Assembly (NCBI GenBank): GCA_964569425.1
Contig: CAZMVD010000003.1
Span: 23,006 to 87,005 of the forward strand
Length of the DNA stretch: 64,000 nucleotides
DNA from: JACQXM01 sp964569425
GTDB taxonomy: Bacteria; Planctomycetota; Phycisphaerae; UBA1845
Direction: 5' to 3'
This document shows, piece by piece, positions 8,153 to 17,995 of this stretch (its first letter is position 1; the number at the start of each line of letters is the position of its first letter). The notes beneath the pieces were generated by a model that worked only from the letters and a program-made list of their open reading frames with translations, made no database searches and was not told where the DNA came from. A program made the position numbers and the translations under genes.

Positions 8153-8560
8153 TCAGGTTCGTGCGCGACCGGCGAGCAGGTTGCGACAAAGCTCGACGAG
8201 CGCCTTGCGGTCTACGGGTTTGGCGAGGTAGTCGTCGGTCTGGCATTCGGCGGCGCGTTCCAAGTCGCCGGTTTCGTTCAGCGCGGTGACCATCACCACG
8301 ATGGTATTCTTGGTTTCGGGATTGGTCTTGATGCGTTTGCAGACCTCGAAGCCGGACATTTTGGGCATCATGATGTCGAGCAGGACGAGATCGGGCGACT
8401 CTTCTGCGATTTTGTTCATGGCTTCGAGGCCGTTGGCGGCGGTGATGACCCGCGCCTCGGGCATGTCTTCCATGTAGAAGCCGAGCAGTTCGAGGTGCTG
8501 GGGGTTGTCATCGACGAGCAGCACGGAGTAGCGTGGTTCGTCGGTGCGTCGATCGGCCAT
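8153..8560 (-). CDS. Stand-alone response regulator receiver protein
   Basis: 135 residues, a single CheY-like receiver domain with no output domain. Asp17/Asp18 (LLVDDN) form the acidic pocket, Asp62 (LVLLDIMMPKMSG) is the phospho-acceptor, and Thr92 (VTALNE) and Lys114 (LAKPVD) complete the site, so it should be phosphorylatable. GGAGAACGCC precedes the ATG. No histidine kinase lies nearby, so its partner is encoded elsewhere. Single-domain regulators act by protein contact, for example in motility or phosphorelays; which applies here cannot be told. Confidence 0.9.
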   Translation of the reverse strand: MADRRTDEPRYSVLLVDDNPQHLELLGFYMEDMPEARVITAANGLEAMNKIAEESPDLVLLDIMMPKMSGFEVCKRIKTNPETKNTIVVMVTALNETGDLERAAECQTDDYLAKPVDRKALVELCRNLLAGRART

Positions 8561-8653
8561 GGCGTTCTCCGGCGCCCGGGGTTGCCGCGCTTCGAATGCG
8601 GGGCAGCCACGAGCCGTTACCTCAGGAGATTGTACCGCGCGGCAACTGCCCGG

Positions 8654-9340
8654 TCACGCGGGAGAGGCGCGGCGGCGCGGGCGGCGGCGGAAGAATAGCC
8701 CCGCCCCGGCGACGCCGAGCAGGATGGCCGTCGCCGGTTCGGGGATCACGGAGAATTTGAACACACGGCCGAGGCCGTTGAGATCGTCGACTTCGCTAAC
8801 GGGGGAGGCGTTAAGTAAATCCCATCTTTCATTGCGTGGGTCATCGGGCGTAAGGCCGAAACCATATTGCAAGAACCCACCATCATCCGGGTTATCCGCG
8901 TCCTTTGGTGTTACGGCATCGATTACGTAAGGTCCCGGTTCCCATGGGACGGTGATCGTCATGTGACCAATGTGTAACGGCGTGCCGTCGCCAGGCAAAT
9001 TGAGTTGGCCCATCGGATTGGGAAAGGTCCCAGTGTAGGCAGTTGCCGGCCAGGGAAACCCTGGAAACAGAACATAAAGATTGCTCGGAGGAATCGTCGG
9101 AAAGTCGAATGCGAAATGCTCCAACCCAATTGCGGGGTCAGAGTGGTTGAAGTCAAGTTGGATCAGCCGCAGCAGGCGGTCCTCGCTGCCGGGATCCTGA
9201 AACAGGTCCACGGTCAATTCCAACGACTGGCCGGGGACGTATGGGCCGGGTGTGGCGGGAACGATGCTCACGTAAGCGGCGCCGTGCGCCAGGGACGAGG
9301 CGAAGGCAGCAAAAAGAAATACGACAAGTGCTTTGACCAT
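8654..9340 (-). CDS. PEP-CTERM sorting domain protein
   Basis: 228 residues. The start at 9340 gives a signal peptide (MVKALVVFLFAAFASSLAHG); the longer frame upstream is Arg-rich and unconvincing. The C-terminus is a textbook PEP-CTERM signal: IPEPATAILLGVAGAGLFF followed by a run of Arg (RRRPRRR), which directs processing by an exosortase and export to the cell surface. The middle is beta-rich, with repeated PGPYVPG / PGPYVIDAVTP phrases, and has no recognised domain. No exosortase gene is in this window. The 276-base leader up to 9616 is GC-rich with several possible stems but no riboswitch I can name. Confidence 0.85.
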   Translation of the reverse strand: MVKALVVFLFAAFASSLAHGAAYVSIVPATPGPYVPGQSLELTVDLFQDPGSEDRLLRLIQLDFNHSDPAIGLEHFAFDFPTIPPSNLYVLFPGFPWPATAYTGTFPNPMGQLNLPGDGTPLHIGHMTITVPWEPGPYVIDAVTPKDADNPDDGGFLQYGFGLTPDDPRNERWDLLNASPVSEVDDLNGLGRVFKFSVIPEPATAILLGVAGAGLFFRRRPRRRASPA

Positions 9341-9616
9341 GGGAGACCCCTTTGCGAAAAGACCGCGACGCACCGGATGGGATGGATGAACCTGCCGGGC
9401 GACGCCTCCGAACCGTGTCCCCCTTCGGTTCCGGCCCGGACCTCTCGACCGAAGGACCGCGCTTCTTCCCCGCTCGACGTGCGGCAACCCCGCCTGGCCA
9501 TGCGGCCGCCGAAACGGAACAAGCCGGTCGCCACGGTTGATTCTATGGGACGTACTTCGAAGAAGGCAAGCGAGGGGACCGAGAAACGGCTCGGTAAACT
9601 ACCGACCCGGCGGAAC

Positions 9617-10882
9617 TCAGGGTGACCGGCGGACGGTGCGACCCGAGAGAAACCGTAGCGTCAGAAGGCCGAACAGGACGGAAGCCGCGGCGCCAAACCA
9701 CGATACCCCACAGAGTCGCGGTACCGGTCCGGTGACATCGTCGGCACCAGTCATGTCGTTCGGCGTGTCGGGCTGATCACCCGAATCGTCATCCAGCTCG
9801 GGTTCGGGGGCATGGAGATAGGCAAGTCGATCAATCCTGCCGGAGAAGAGGCCGGCCACGTACAAGGCTCCGTCGGGTCCCTCGGTAAGATCGACCGGGC
9901 CACCGTCCAGCAGCGCGACGCGCGAGTGCTGTATCGTCCCATCCGCGGCCCGCGCCAGGCGGAAAAGGGACTGGCTGACGAAGTCCAGGTGAAAGAGGTT
10001 GTCGACGTACGTTGAGGGAAAGGCACTACCCGCATAGACCGCGCAGCCGGCGATGGAGGCGCCTTCGTCGTGATAAGCGAGGATTGGATCCACCACGTCT
10101 GCATTGGAACCGTCACCGGCGCCCTCGAAGAGCGGCCAGCCGAAATTCTGTCCGCGTGCGACGAGATTGATTTCCTCCCGTCGGACATCGTCGTTGGAAC
10201 CTACGTCCATGACGTACAGCGTTCCGTCCGGCGCGAAACAGAAACGGAACGGGTTGCGGAACCCCAGGGCGTAAATGGCGCGCGGCGTTCCGGTGGGTGT
10301 GGCGAAGGGATTGTCATCGGGGACTGATCCATCGAGGCGGAGGCGCGCGAGTTTGCCCGCCAGGGTGCGCATGTCCTGGCTTCGCTCCGGAATACCGACA
10401 TCGCCAATGGAAAAATAAAGGTGACGATCGGGCCCCACGCGCAGGCATCCTCCATTGTGGTTCTGGCCGGAAGTAGGCAGATTATCCGCGATCACCGTCA
10501 GTTCGACGCCGACGTTTCCTTCGTCGGTCAGGCGCAGGATCTGCTGCTCGCTGCTGGAGACGGTGGCGAACAGAAAAACGTGGCCGGTCCGGGCGAACTC
10601 GGAATCCAGCGCCAGGCCCAGCAGGCCGCACTCCGAGAAATCGTAAACCGCCAATTGTGCGAATGGTTCTTCGCGCAGGCGGCCATCTTCGATCACCCGA
10701 ATCGCGCCGCCCTTTTCGGCGACGAAGAGCCGGCCGTCCGGCGCGAATTCCATGGCCCCCGGCTGCCGCAGCCCGTCGGCGAAGGTAGAGATTTCGAAGT
10801 CGGGCAAGAGGACCTCCTGAGCGCGGCCCGTCGGAATCGTGCCTGCAAAGGCGATCAGCGAGGTCAGGATGTACTTGCTCAT
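9617..10882 (-). CDS. PQQ-dependent sugar dehydrogenase-like (sorbosone/glucose dehydrogenase) protein with C-terminal membrane anchor
   Basis: 421 residues. The start at 10882 has GGAAGGA upstream and a signal peptide (SLIAFAGTIPTGRAQ). The body is the six-bladed soluble glucose/sorbosone dehydrogenase propeller: FADGLRQPGAMEFAPDGRLFVAEKGG, LLGLALDSEFARTGHVFLF, NHNGGCLRVGPD, LYFSIGD, YALGFRNPFRFCFAPDGTLYVMDVG and REEINLVARGQNFGWP. A low-complexity Asp-rich linker then leads to CGVSWFGAAASVLFGLLTLRF and a basic end, which looks like a C-terminal anchor or sorting tail. It is last in an operon after DUF1800 and DUF1501 genes, with a 64-base gap. Confidence 0.85.
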   Translation of the reverse strand: MSKYILTSLIAFAGTIPTGRAQEVLLPDFEISTFADGLRQPGAMEFAPDGRLFVAEKGGAIRVIEDGRLREEPFAQLAVYDFSECGLLGLALDSEFARTGHVFLFATVSSSEQQILRLTDEGNVGVELTVIADNLPTSGQNHNGGCLRVGPDRHLYFSIGDVGIPERSQDMRTLAGKLARLRLDGSVPDDNPFATPTGTPRAIYALGFRNPFRFCFAPDGTLYVMDVGSNDDVRREEINLVARGQNFGWPLFEGAGDGSNADVVDPILAYHDEGASIAGCAVYAGSAFPSTYVDNLFHLDFVSQSLFRLARAADGTIQHSRVALLDGGPVDLTEGPDGALYVAGLFSGRIDRLAYLHAPEPELDDDSGDQPDTPNDMTGADDVTGPVPRLCGVSWFGAAASVLFGLLTLRFLSGRTVRRSP

Positions 10883-10946
10883 CCTGTGGTTCCTTCCCAT
10901 GTGCCTGCGGGCTGACGGTGCGGTACGCCGGAGCCTGCCTGACAGG

Positions 10947-12152
10947 TCAGGTGAAAAGGTCCGATCCAATCTGTTCATCGAAGGTCTCGCCGTCAAGGTG
11001 GAAGATCGGACGCGGATCGAACCCCAGCCATTCACGGATGCAGGCGCTGAAGACGGCGCGGAAGTCGACGTAGTAGGGCAGGGAATCTTCATTGAGGTCG
11101 GCGGAGGAGACGGGCTGGCCGTGCAGGCCGCCGTTGACGTGTGGTCCGGCCAGGATGATGTGCCCGCCGTGTCCGTGGTCGGTTCCCGGGCTGCCGTTTT
11201 CGGCGTTGCGTCGTCCGAACTCGGTGTAGAAGCAGATGCAGGTTCGCTCCCAGAGTCCCAGCATTTTCAGGTCGTTGACGAACTGCTGAAAATCGCCGTT
11301 CAAGCGGGGAAACAACTGCTGGTTGGCGTCGATCTGCGATGCATGGGTATCGAACCCGCCGTAGCTCAAGCGCAGGATCTGGGTGCCGAGGTCGGCCGAG
11401 GCCAGCTGGGCGGCGCGGTAGAACTCGCCGCGGGCCTCGCCGGTTGATGTGAAGTCCTGGGTGCGGGCGCGAATATCGGCGCCGCGTGAGTCGATGCGAT
11501 CGTAGGTGTCGGCGATGGCCTGCTGCATGCCGGTTCTGTTTCGCTGGAGGCGCGCCAGGCGTCCGAATGCTTCCTGGGCTGCTTTTCGGTAGGTGCTGTC
11601 CGGGTAACCATAGTTTCGCGGATCGCCCACCGTTCGCGTGTCGAGGACGCCGAAGGGCTGGTCAAAGTAACTGCGGCGCAGGCGTTCGTACCAGGTGATG
11701 CTGGAGCCGGGTCCGGAGCCGAGATGGCGTACGCCGTACTCGTAAATGTCCTGGCTTTCAAAGTGCGAACCATTGGACTCGGGATAGGCGACCTGCTGAA
11801 TGATCGCGAGCTGCCGCTGGGCGTACAATTCGGCGAAGAAGCTGAACTGGTTGTTGATGCCGTACTCGGGATGATCGGCGAGGGGCGTCACCTCGGACTC
11901 GGACAACGCGAGCTGCGGCCGATTGCTGCGATATACGGGATTCTGGAAGGGAGCCAGGAAACTCAGCGCGTCGAGCCCGCCGTTCAACTGGCACAACACC
12001 AGCAGATTGCCGGAGCCGCCCGACGTCTGGGCGTAGGTCGAGGCGACCAGTTGCAGAATGGGGTCGGCGAGCGCAAGCGTGCCGATGCCCAGACCGGCCT
12101 TTCCGAGAAAGGCGCGGCGCGAAAGAACTTGACATTCCCGGCATCCGTTCAT
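10947..12152 (-). CDS. DUF1501 domain protein, Tat-exported
   Basis: 401 residues. A twin-arginine signal (SRRAFLGKAG, residues 11-20) predicts export of a folded protein. LLVLCQLNGGLDALSFLAPF near residue 50, YGGFDTHASQ, and the late TEFGRRNAENGSPGTDHGHGG block are the DUF1501 hallmarks, a family in the alkaline phosphatase/sulfatase superfamily. The GTDHGHGG His/Asp residues likely bind metal. GGAGGAATCCAC precedes the ATG. It follows the DUF1800 gene by 63 bases on the same strand. The two families are routinely paired in planctomycetes and other environmental bacteria; their joint substrate is not established. Confidence 0.9.
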   Translation of the reverse strand: MNGCRECQVLSRRAFLGKAGLGIGTLALADPILQLVASTYAQTSGGSGNLLVLCQLNGGLDALSFLAPFQNPVYRSNRPQLALSESEVTPLADHPEYGINNQFSFFAELYAQRQLAIIQQVAYPESNGSHFESQDIYEYGVRHLGSGPGSSITWYERLRRSYFDQPFGVLDTRTVGDPRNYGYPDSTYRKAAQEAFGRLARLQRNRTGMQQAIADTYDRIDSRGADIRARTQDFTSTGEARGEFYRAAQLASADLGTQILRLSYGGFDTHASQIDANQQLFPRLNGDFQQFVNDLKMLGLWERTCICFYTEFGRRNAENGSPGTDHGHGGHIILAGPHVNGGLHGQPVSSADLNEDSLPYYVDFRAVFSACIREWLGFDPRPIFHLDGETFDEQIGSDLFT

Positions 12153-12215
12153 GTGGATTCCTCCCGAGACCGGGTGGGTGCGGCAGGGCGCAATGCCACC
12201 TCGGCGGTGAAAGTC

Positions 12216-13742
12216 TCAACGACCCAAGACACGATCATCCATCGCCATCAGACGGATCAACTCCATGACGTGCTGCGGCTGGCGGTCGGGTTGTTCCAGG
12301 TGAAATGCCAGCCAGCCGTTCTGGTCGAGCACCTCGATGTAGATGGTGCGTTCTTCCTCGGTCAGGGTGATGTGAAAGGCGGCGGCCAGGGCATTTACGA
12401 TCGCCGCCCTGATGTCGCGCTGCTCCCAGGTTTCGACCGGGGGTAAGAGATGATAGGGCAGGTTGCTGGTACGGTCGGGTCCGTATTCCATGCGCCGGCC
12501 CAGCGCGGAGATGCGGCTGATGACCCATTGATCTTCCAGCCACGCGGCGTTTTCTCCCCAGCCCTGCACGCCGGGGGGATTGAGCAGTTCATGTCCGGCC
12601 AGGCGCAGATCGCGGGCCAGTCGCTCGAGTACCGCCGTCTGCGACTCCTCGCTGTGAATGTGCATGTCGAGCGTTCGGGCGACGCTGACGACGTGCTCGA
12701 CCGGAGAGGTGACCTGTCCGCCGCGCGCCTCCGGCGAGAACATCGCCTCGCACCGCAGAATCCGCCGGACCAGTAGGGCGATTTCGAACCCGGACTCCGC
12801 AAACCCGTTGGCCAGCTCGTTTACCAGCGCGTCGGAGGGATGATCGTGCACGAAATACTGAAACAGGTTGCGCGCCACATAGCGTGCGGCCTCGGGCTGA
12901 TCAAGCGTCAGGTCAATGACCGCGCGATAGTCGTAATTGGCCGCCGGGGCGCGACCGGGGAAGATGGCCTTCGGGGTTTCGTCGTGGTTGAGCAGGTCGT
13001 AGATGGGGCGTGGATCCTGGTCCCGTTCGCGCAGAAGCGTGATGCCGGTGAAGGCGCGGGCGCCTTCGCGAATGTCCGTTTCGGTGTACAGCACGTCCCG
13101 TCCGAGGGTGAAGAGTTCCCAGAATTCCCGCGTGTAGTTCTCGTTGGGGTTCTGCTTGGGGCTGTTGGCGCCATCGAGCCAGATGAGCATCAGCGGGTCG
13201 ATGGTCAGCTCTTCCAGGAAGAGGCGATAATCGCCGAGTGCGTTGCGGCGCAACATTTCCCAGTGAAGCACGGGCAGTCCGCGATCGCGATCGCCCAGTA
13301 CGCGGCGCGCCGTGGCGAATCGGTCGTGCCAGAAAAGCGCCAGGCGTTCCTGCAACGGGTTCGGGCCGTCGATGAAATGAACCAGCCATCGACGTGGGAT
13401 GTCATCCTCAAACGACTCGGCGAGCGCGCTGATCGTCTCCGGCACCGGCTTGACCGTCAGTAAGTCATCGACAGTCCGCGTGAGCCCCCGGGAGGTCGCC
13501 TGGTTCACCTGATCGGCGGTGGCGCCGAACGCGGCGCGGCGGAGCAGGTGGTATGCCTCGTCGGGGGTTAATAATTCGCGATAGGCGCCGATACCCTGGG
13601 CGCTGCCCCGGAACTCACCTTCGTTGCTGATGATCCCCGAGCCGAGAGAACCTCCCGCACTGCCAGGAGTGCCGTTACCGCAGCCTGCCAGGATAAGCGT
13701 TACGGACAGGAATAACCTTCGATACGGTCTTCGGAAACACAT
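12216..13742 (-). CDS. DUF1800 domain lipoprotein
   Basis: 508 residues from 13742, where AAAGGGGG precedes the ATG. The N-terminus is a lipoprotein signal (LSVTLILAGC). DUF1800 features are clear: LTPDEAYHLLRRAAFGAT, LALFWHDRF, MLIWLDGANSPKQNPNENYTREFWELFTLG, and later GEDVLYT-like and ARYVARNLFQYFVHDHP segments. The family is helical, secreted and of unknown biochemistry, and nearly always sits beside DUF1501. First gene of the three-gene operon with DUF1501 and the sorbosone-dehydrogenase-like protein. Confidence 0.9.
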   Translation of the reverse strand: MCFRRPYRRLFLSVTLILAGCGNGTPGSAGGSLGSGIISNEGEFRGSAQGIGAYRELLTPDEAYHLLRRAAFGATADQVNQATSRGLTRTVDDLLTVKPVPETISALAESFEDDIPRRWLVHFIDGPNPLQERLALFWHDRFATARRVLGDRDRGLPVLHWEMLRRNALGDYRLFLEELTIDPLMLIWLDGANSPKQNPNENYTREFWELFTLGRDVLYTETDIREGARAFTGITLLRERDQDPRPIYDLLNHDETPKAIFPGRAPAANYDYRAVIDLTLDQPEAARYVARNLFQYFVHDHPSDALVNELANGFAESGFEIALLVRRILRCEAMFSPEARGGQVTSPVEHVVSVARTLDMHIHSEESQTAVLERLARDLRLAGHELLNPPGVQGWGENAAWLEDQWVISRISALGRRMEYGPDRTSNLPYHLLPPVETWEQRDIRAAIVNALAAAFHITLTEEERTIYIEVLDQNGWLAFHLEQPDRQPQHVMELIRLMAMDDRVLGR

Positions 13743-14147
13743 GCGAAGCCCCCTTTCCAAGTCACGGTGACGCGCGCCGCGAGGACTTGGATATCTGCCG
13801 GTTCGAACTGAGACGTTCGTAAATGTCTGGCAGGTAGCGGTCGGCTGGGCCGGATGTGGTGGCGTCCCAGAAAAGGCAACCGCGGGATCGATTCCCCTTG
13901 GCGTACGAACGGCCGCTTGCATCCCCTCCCCCCCCTCGACCATGGCCCGGTCTCATTGGATGTAAGATAGGTTGTCTTTATTGTCAAAGTCACCCTAATT
14001 TATCAGTTTGCGACGTTGGGCACGGGTGGATTGGCTGATGGAATCAGGTCCGATCATGAGCTGACTTTGCCTTATGGGTTTGGCGTCTGACGGGAATGGT
14101 GCGGCGGTCGCTTTGTCCGGCGGTTGGCTGAAGAAACAAGACGAGGA
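13743..14147. other. Intergenic region upstream of the DUF1800 operon
   Basis: No gene is seen. On the minus strand a perfect -35 TTGACA (13982-13987) lies 17 bases from a weak -10 TACATC (13959-13964) and could drive the DUF1800 operon with a leader of about 210 bases. The local AT-rich block around 13960-14010 supports a control region. The leader contains no RNA motif that I recognise. Confidence 0.35.
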
Positions 14148-14166
14148 GGGCGGGGAAGTCCCGCCC
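14148..14166 (-). terminator. Hairpin downstream of tRNA-Glu
   Basis: GGGCGGG pairs with CCCGCCC around a 5-base loop, about 46 bases past the tRNA 3' end, followed on the minus strand by a pyrimidine-rich stretch (TCCTCGTCTTGTTTC). It is a plausible but imperfect rho-independent stop. Confidence 0.45.
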
Positions 14167-14211
14167 CGCTGGTCCCGTCGGATGGTAAAGCGTCGGGAGG
14201 ACTTCCGTAAC

Positions 14212-14284
14212 CACCCCCAAGGGGACTCGAACCCCTGTCTTCAGGATGAGAACCTGATATCCTAGGCCACTAGACGATGGGGGC
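14212..14284 (-). tRNA. tRNA-Glu(CTC)
   Basis: The 73-base cloverleaf folds cleanly: acceptor GCCCCCA with TGGGGGT (G1-U72 wobble), D arm GTC/GGAT-type with TAGTGGCCTA loop, anticodon stem TCAGG/CCTGA with loop TTCTCAT giving anticodon CTC (glutamate, GAG codons), T arm AGGGG-TTCGAGT-CCCCT, discriminator G. CCA is not encoded. It is the only tRNA found in the window. Confidence 0.93.
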
Positions 14285-14298
14285 TTTGGGCGGTCGGG

Positions 14299-14327
14299 AA
14301 CATACGAAAACGGCGCGGAATCGTCAA
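14299..14327 (-). promoter_or_regulatory. sigma70-type promoter of tRNA-Glu
   Basis: On the minus strand TTGACG (14322-14327) and TATGTT (14299-14304) are separated by exactly 17 bases, and the -10 ends 14 bases before the tRNA 5' end. Spacing and sequence both fit a housekeeping promoter. Confidence 0.65.
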
Positions 14328-14410
14328 GGCAAACGCCGTGCGGTGACATCAACCGGTGTTGCCCCACGTAGTGGTTCGAGGGCCGTCTCGGCCGGACGCC
14401 ACGCGGGGCA

Positions 14411-15589
14411 ATGTCCTATGGTGGGGATGCTGAAACCGTGAAAACTCAGCCGTTTACTGTGTCCGTCGCCGACGAGATGCTCAATGACCTTCGTGATCGG
14501 TTGGGACGCACGCGCTGGCCGGATGAACTGCCGGGCGCCGGTTGGGATTATGGCACGAACCTGGCCTATTTGAGGGAGCTGGTTGCGTACTGGCAGAACG
14601 GGTTTGACTGGCGTGCGCAGGAGCGGCGGCTGAATGCGTTTCCGCAATATCGAGCCGAGGTTGACGGGCTGGGCATTCACTTTGTCCACGCGAAGGGCGG
14701 CGGGAAGCGTTCGCTGCCCCTGATCTTGACCCACGGCTGGCCGAGCACTTACTTCGAGCTGCTGAAGCTGGTGCCGCTGCTGACGGCACCGCAGCACGGC
14801 GGGACGGACGGATTTGATTCCTTCGACGTGGTGATTCCATCCCTGCCCGGCTTCGGCTTCTCTGATGCACCGCGGCGCCGCGGCTTTGTGAGTATGGACA
14901 CAGCGGAACGGTGGCAAAAGCTGATGACCGAGGTGCTGGGTTACCAACGGTTTGGCGCGCATGGGGGCGACGTGGGTGCGGGGGTGACCAGCCGGCTGGG
15001 GCTGCGGTTTCCGCAGAACCTGATCGGAATTCACGTCACCGCGGTCGTTCGCCCGGAAATCGGACCTGAAGATCCGCCGTTGTCCGACGCGGAGAAGGAG
15101 TACGTCCAGCTCAACGACGAATGGGAGAAGGAGGAAAACGGCTACGGTCACATTCAGGGCACCCGTCCGCAAACGCTGGCGTACGGGTTGAACGATTCTC
15201 CGGTGGGGCTGGCGGCGTGGATCGTGGAGAAGTACCGCGCGTGGAGCGATTGCGGCGGCGACGTCGAGCGGCGCTTCACCAGGGACGAATTGTTAACCAA
15301 TATTACGTTGTACTGGATGACGCAGACGATCAACTCGTCGATGCGCCACTATTATGAACAGCGGCACGCCGTCTGGCCGTTCCCGCGGGGGACGAGAGTG
15401 CGGGTTCCCACGGGCGTGTGCCTGACGGTGGAGCCGGTTGACCGCGCGCCGCGTGAATGGGCCGAGCGCATGTACGACGTGCGACGGTATACGTTGCTGC
15501 CGTGCGGGGGGCATTTTGCGGCGATGGAGGAGCCGGCGCTGCTGGCGGAAGACATCCGGGCGTTTTTCGGTTCGCTGGGGCGGGCGTGA
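14411..15589 (+). CDS. Epoxide hydrolase (EHN-type alpha/beta hydrolase)
   Basis: 392 residues. The N-terminal EHN domain (PFTVSVADEMLNDLRDRLGRTRWPDELP, then WRAQERRLNAFPQYRAEVDGLGIHFVH) precedes an alpha/beta-hydrolase fold. The oxyanion motif is HGWP (residues 108-111). The nucleophile elbow is HGGDVGAGV with Asp187, an Asp rather than Ser, as in epoxide hydrolases. The catalytic His is His368 (GGHFAAMEEP). It should open epoxides to diols; family members also act on juvenile-hormone-like or xenobiotic substrates, so the natural substrate is open. The stop lies 4 bases before the uvrB start, so the two are probably co-transcribed. Confidence 0.88.
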   Translation: MSYGGDAETVKTQPFTVSVADEMLNDLRDRLGRTRWPDELPGAGWDYGTNLAYLRELVAYWQNGFDWRAQERRLNAFPQYRAEVDGLGIHFVHAKGGGKRSLPLILTHGWPSTYFELLKLVPLLTAPQHGGTDGFDSFDVVIPSLPGFGFSDAPRRRGFVSMDTAERWQKLMTEVLGYQRFGAHGGDVGAGVTSRLGLRFPQNLIGIHVTAVVRPEIGPEDPPLSDAEKEYVQLNDEWEKEENGYGHIQGTRPQTLAYGLNDSPVGLAAWIVEKYRAWSDCGGDVERRFTRDELLTNITLYWMTQTINSSMRHYYEQRHAVWPFPRGTRVRVPTGVCLTVEPVDRAPREWAERMYDVRRYTLLPCGGHFAAMEEPALLAEDIRAFFGSLGRA

Positions 15590-15593
15590 GTTC

Positions 15594-17681
<2,088 letters not shown>

Positions 17682-17995
17682 TCTTTGGGCGACGCCGTCC
17701 CCGGCCCCGCGGGTCCACTGCCGAGGCGTGATTGCTGTCGCATTCTCGGTTCAAAAGCCGTAGATCATCGGTGCGAACGGGGCTGGGCCGTTGTATTGCA
17801 GTCGTAGCGTAATCCGGTCGATGTAGGTGCCTTGTTTTTTCGCATTCGACGATATTCGAGCACTGTTTTGAATACGTCCGTGTGACCCTGGGATCTCGCT
17901 GCAAGGAAAACGGTGGCGGCAACATTTCCCCATCGGGTGCGGTTCGCAATCTGTGCGAATTCACCCTGCCAGAGACATCTTCCGGAGGAGCGATC
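17682..17995. other. Intergenic leader before the large secreted protein
   Basis: 314 bases with no convincing gene. An AT-richer part (17825-17880) may hold the promoter of the next gene, and GGAGGAG sits just before its ATG. No riboswitch or small RNA is recognised. Confidence 0.3.

Noticed and set aside
9341..9616. Leader of the PEP-CTERM gene considered as a cyclic-di-GMP or cobalamin riboswitch
   Set aside because: Stems can be drawn, but the conserved core sequences of either class are absent.
12216..13742. DUF1800 protein considered as a peptidase or sulfatase
   Set aside because: No catalytic triad or metal motif is visible, and the family has no established enzyme activity.
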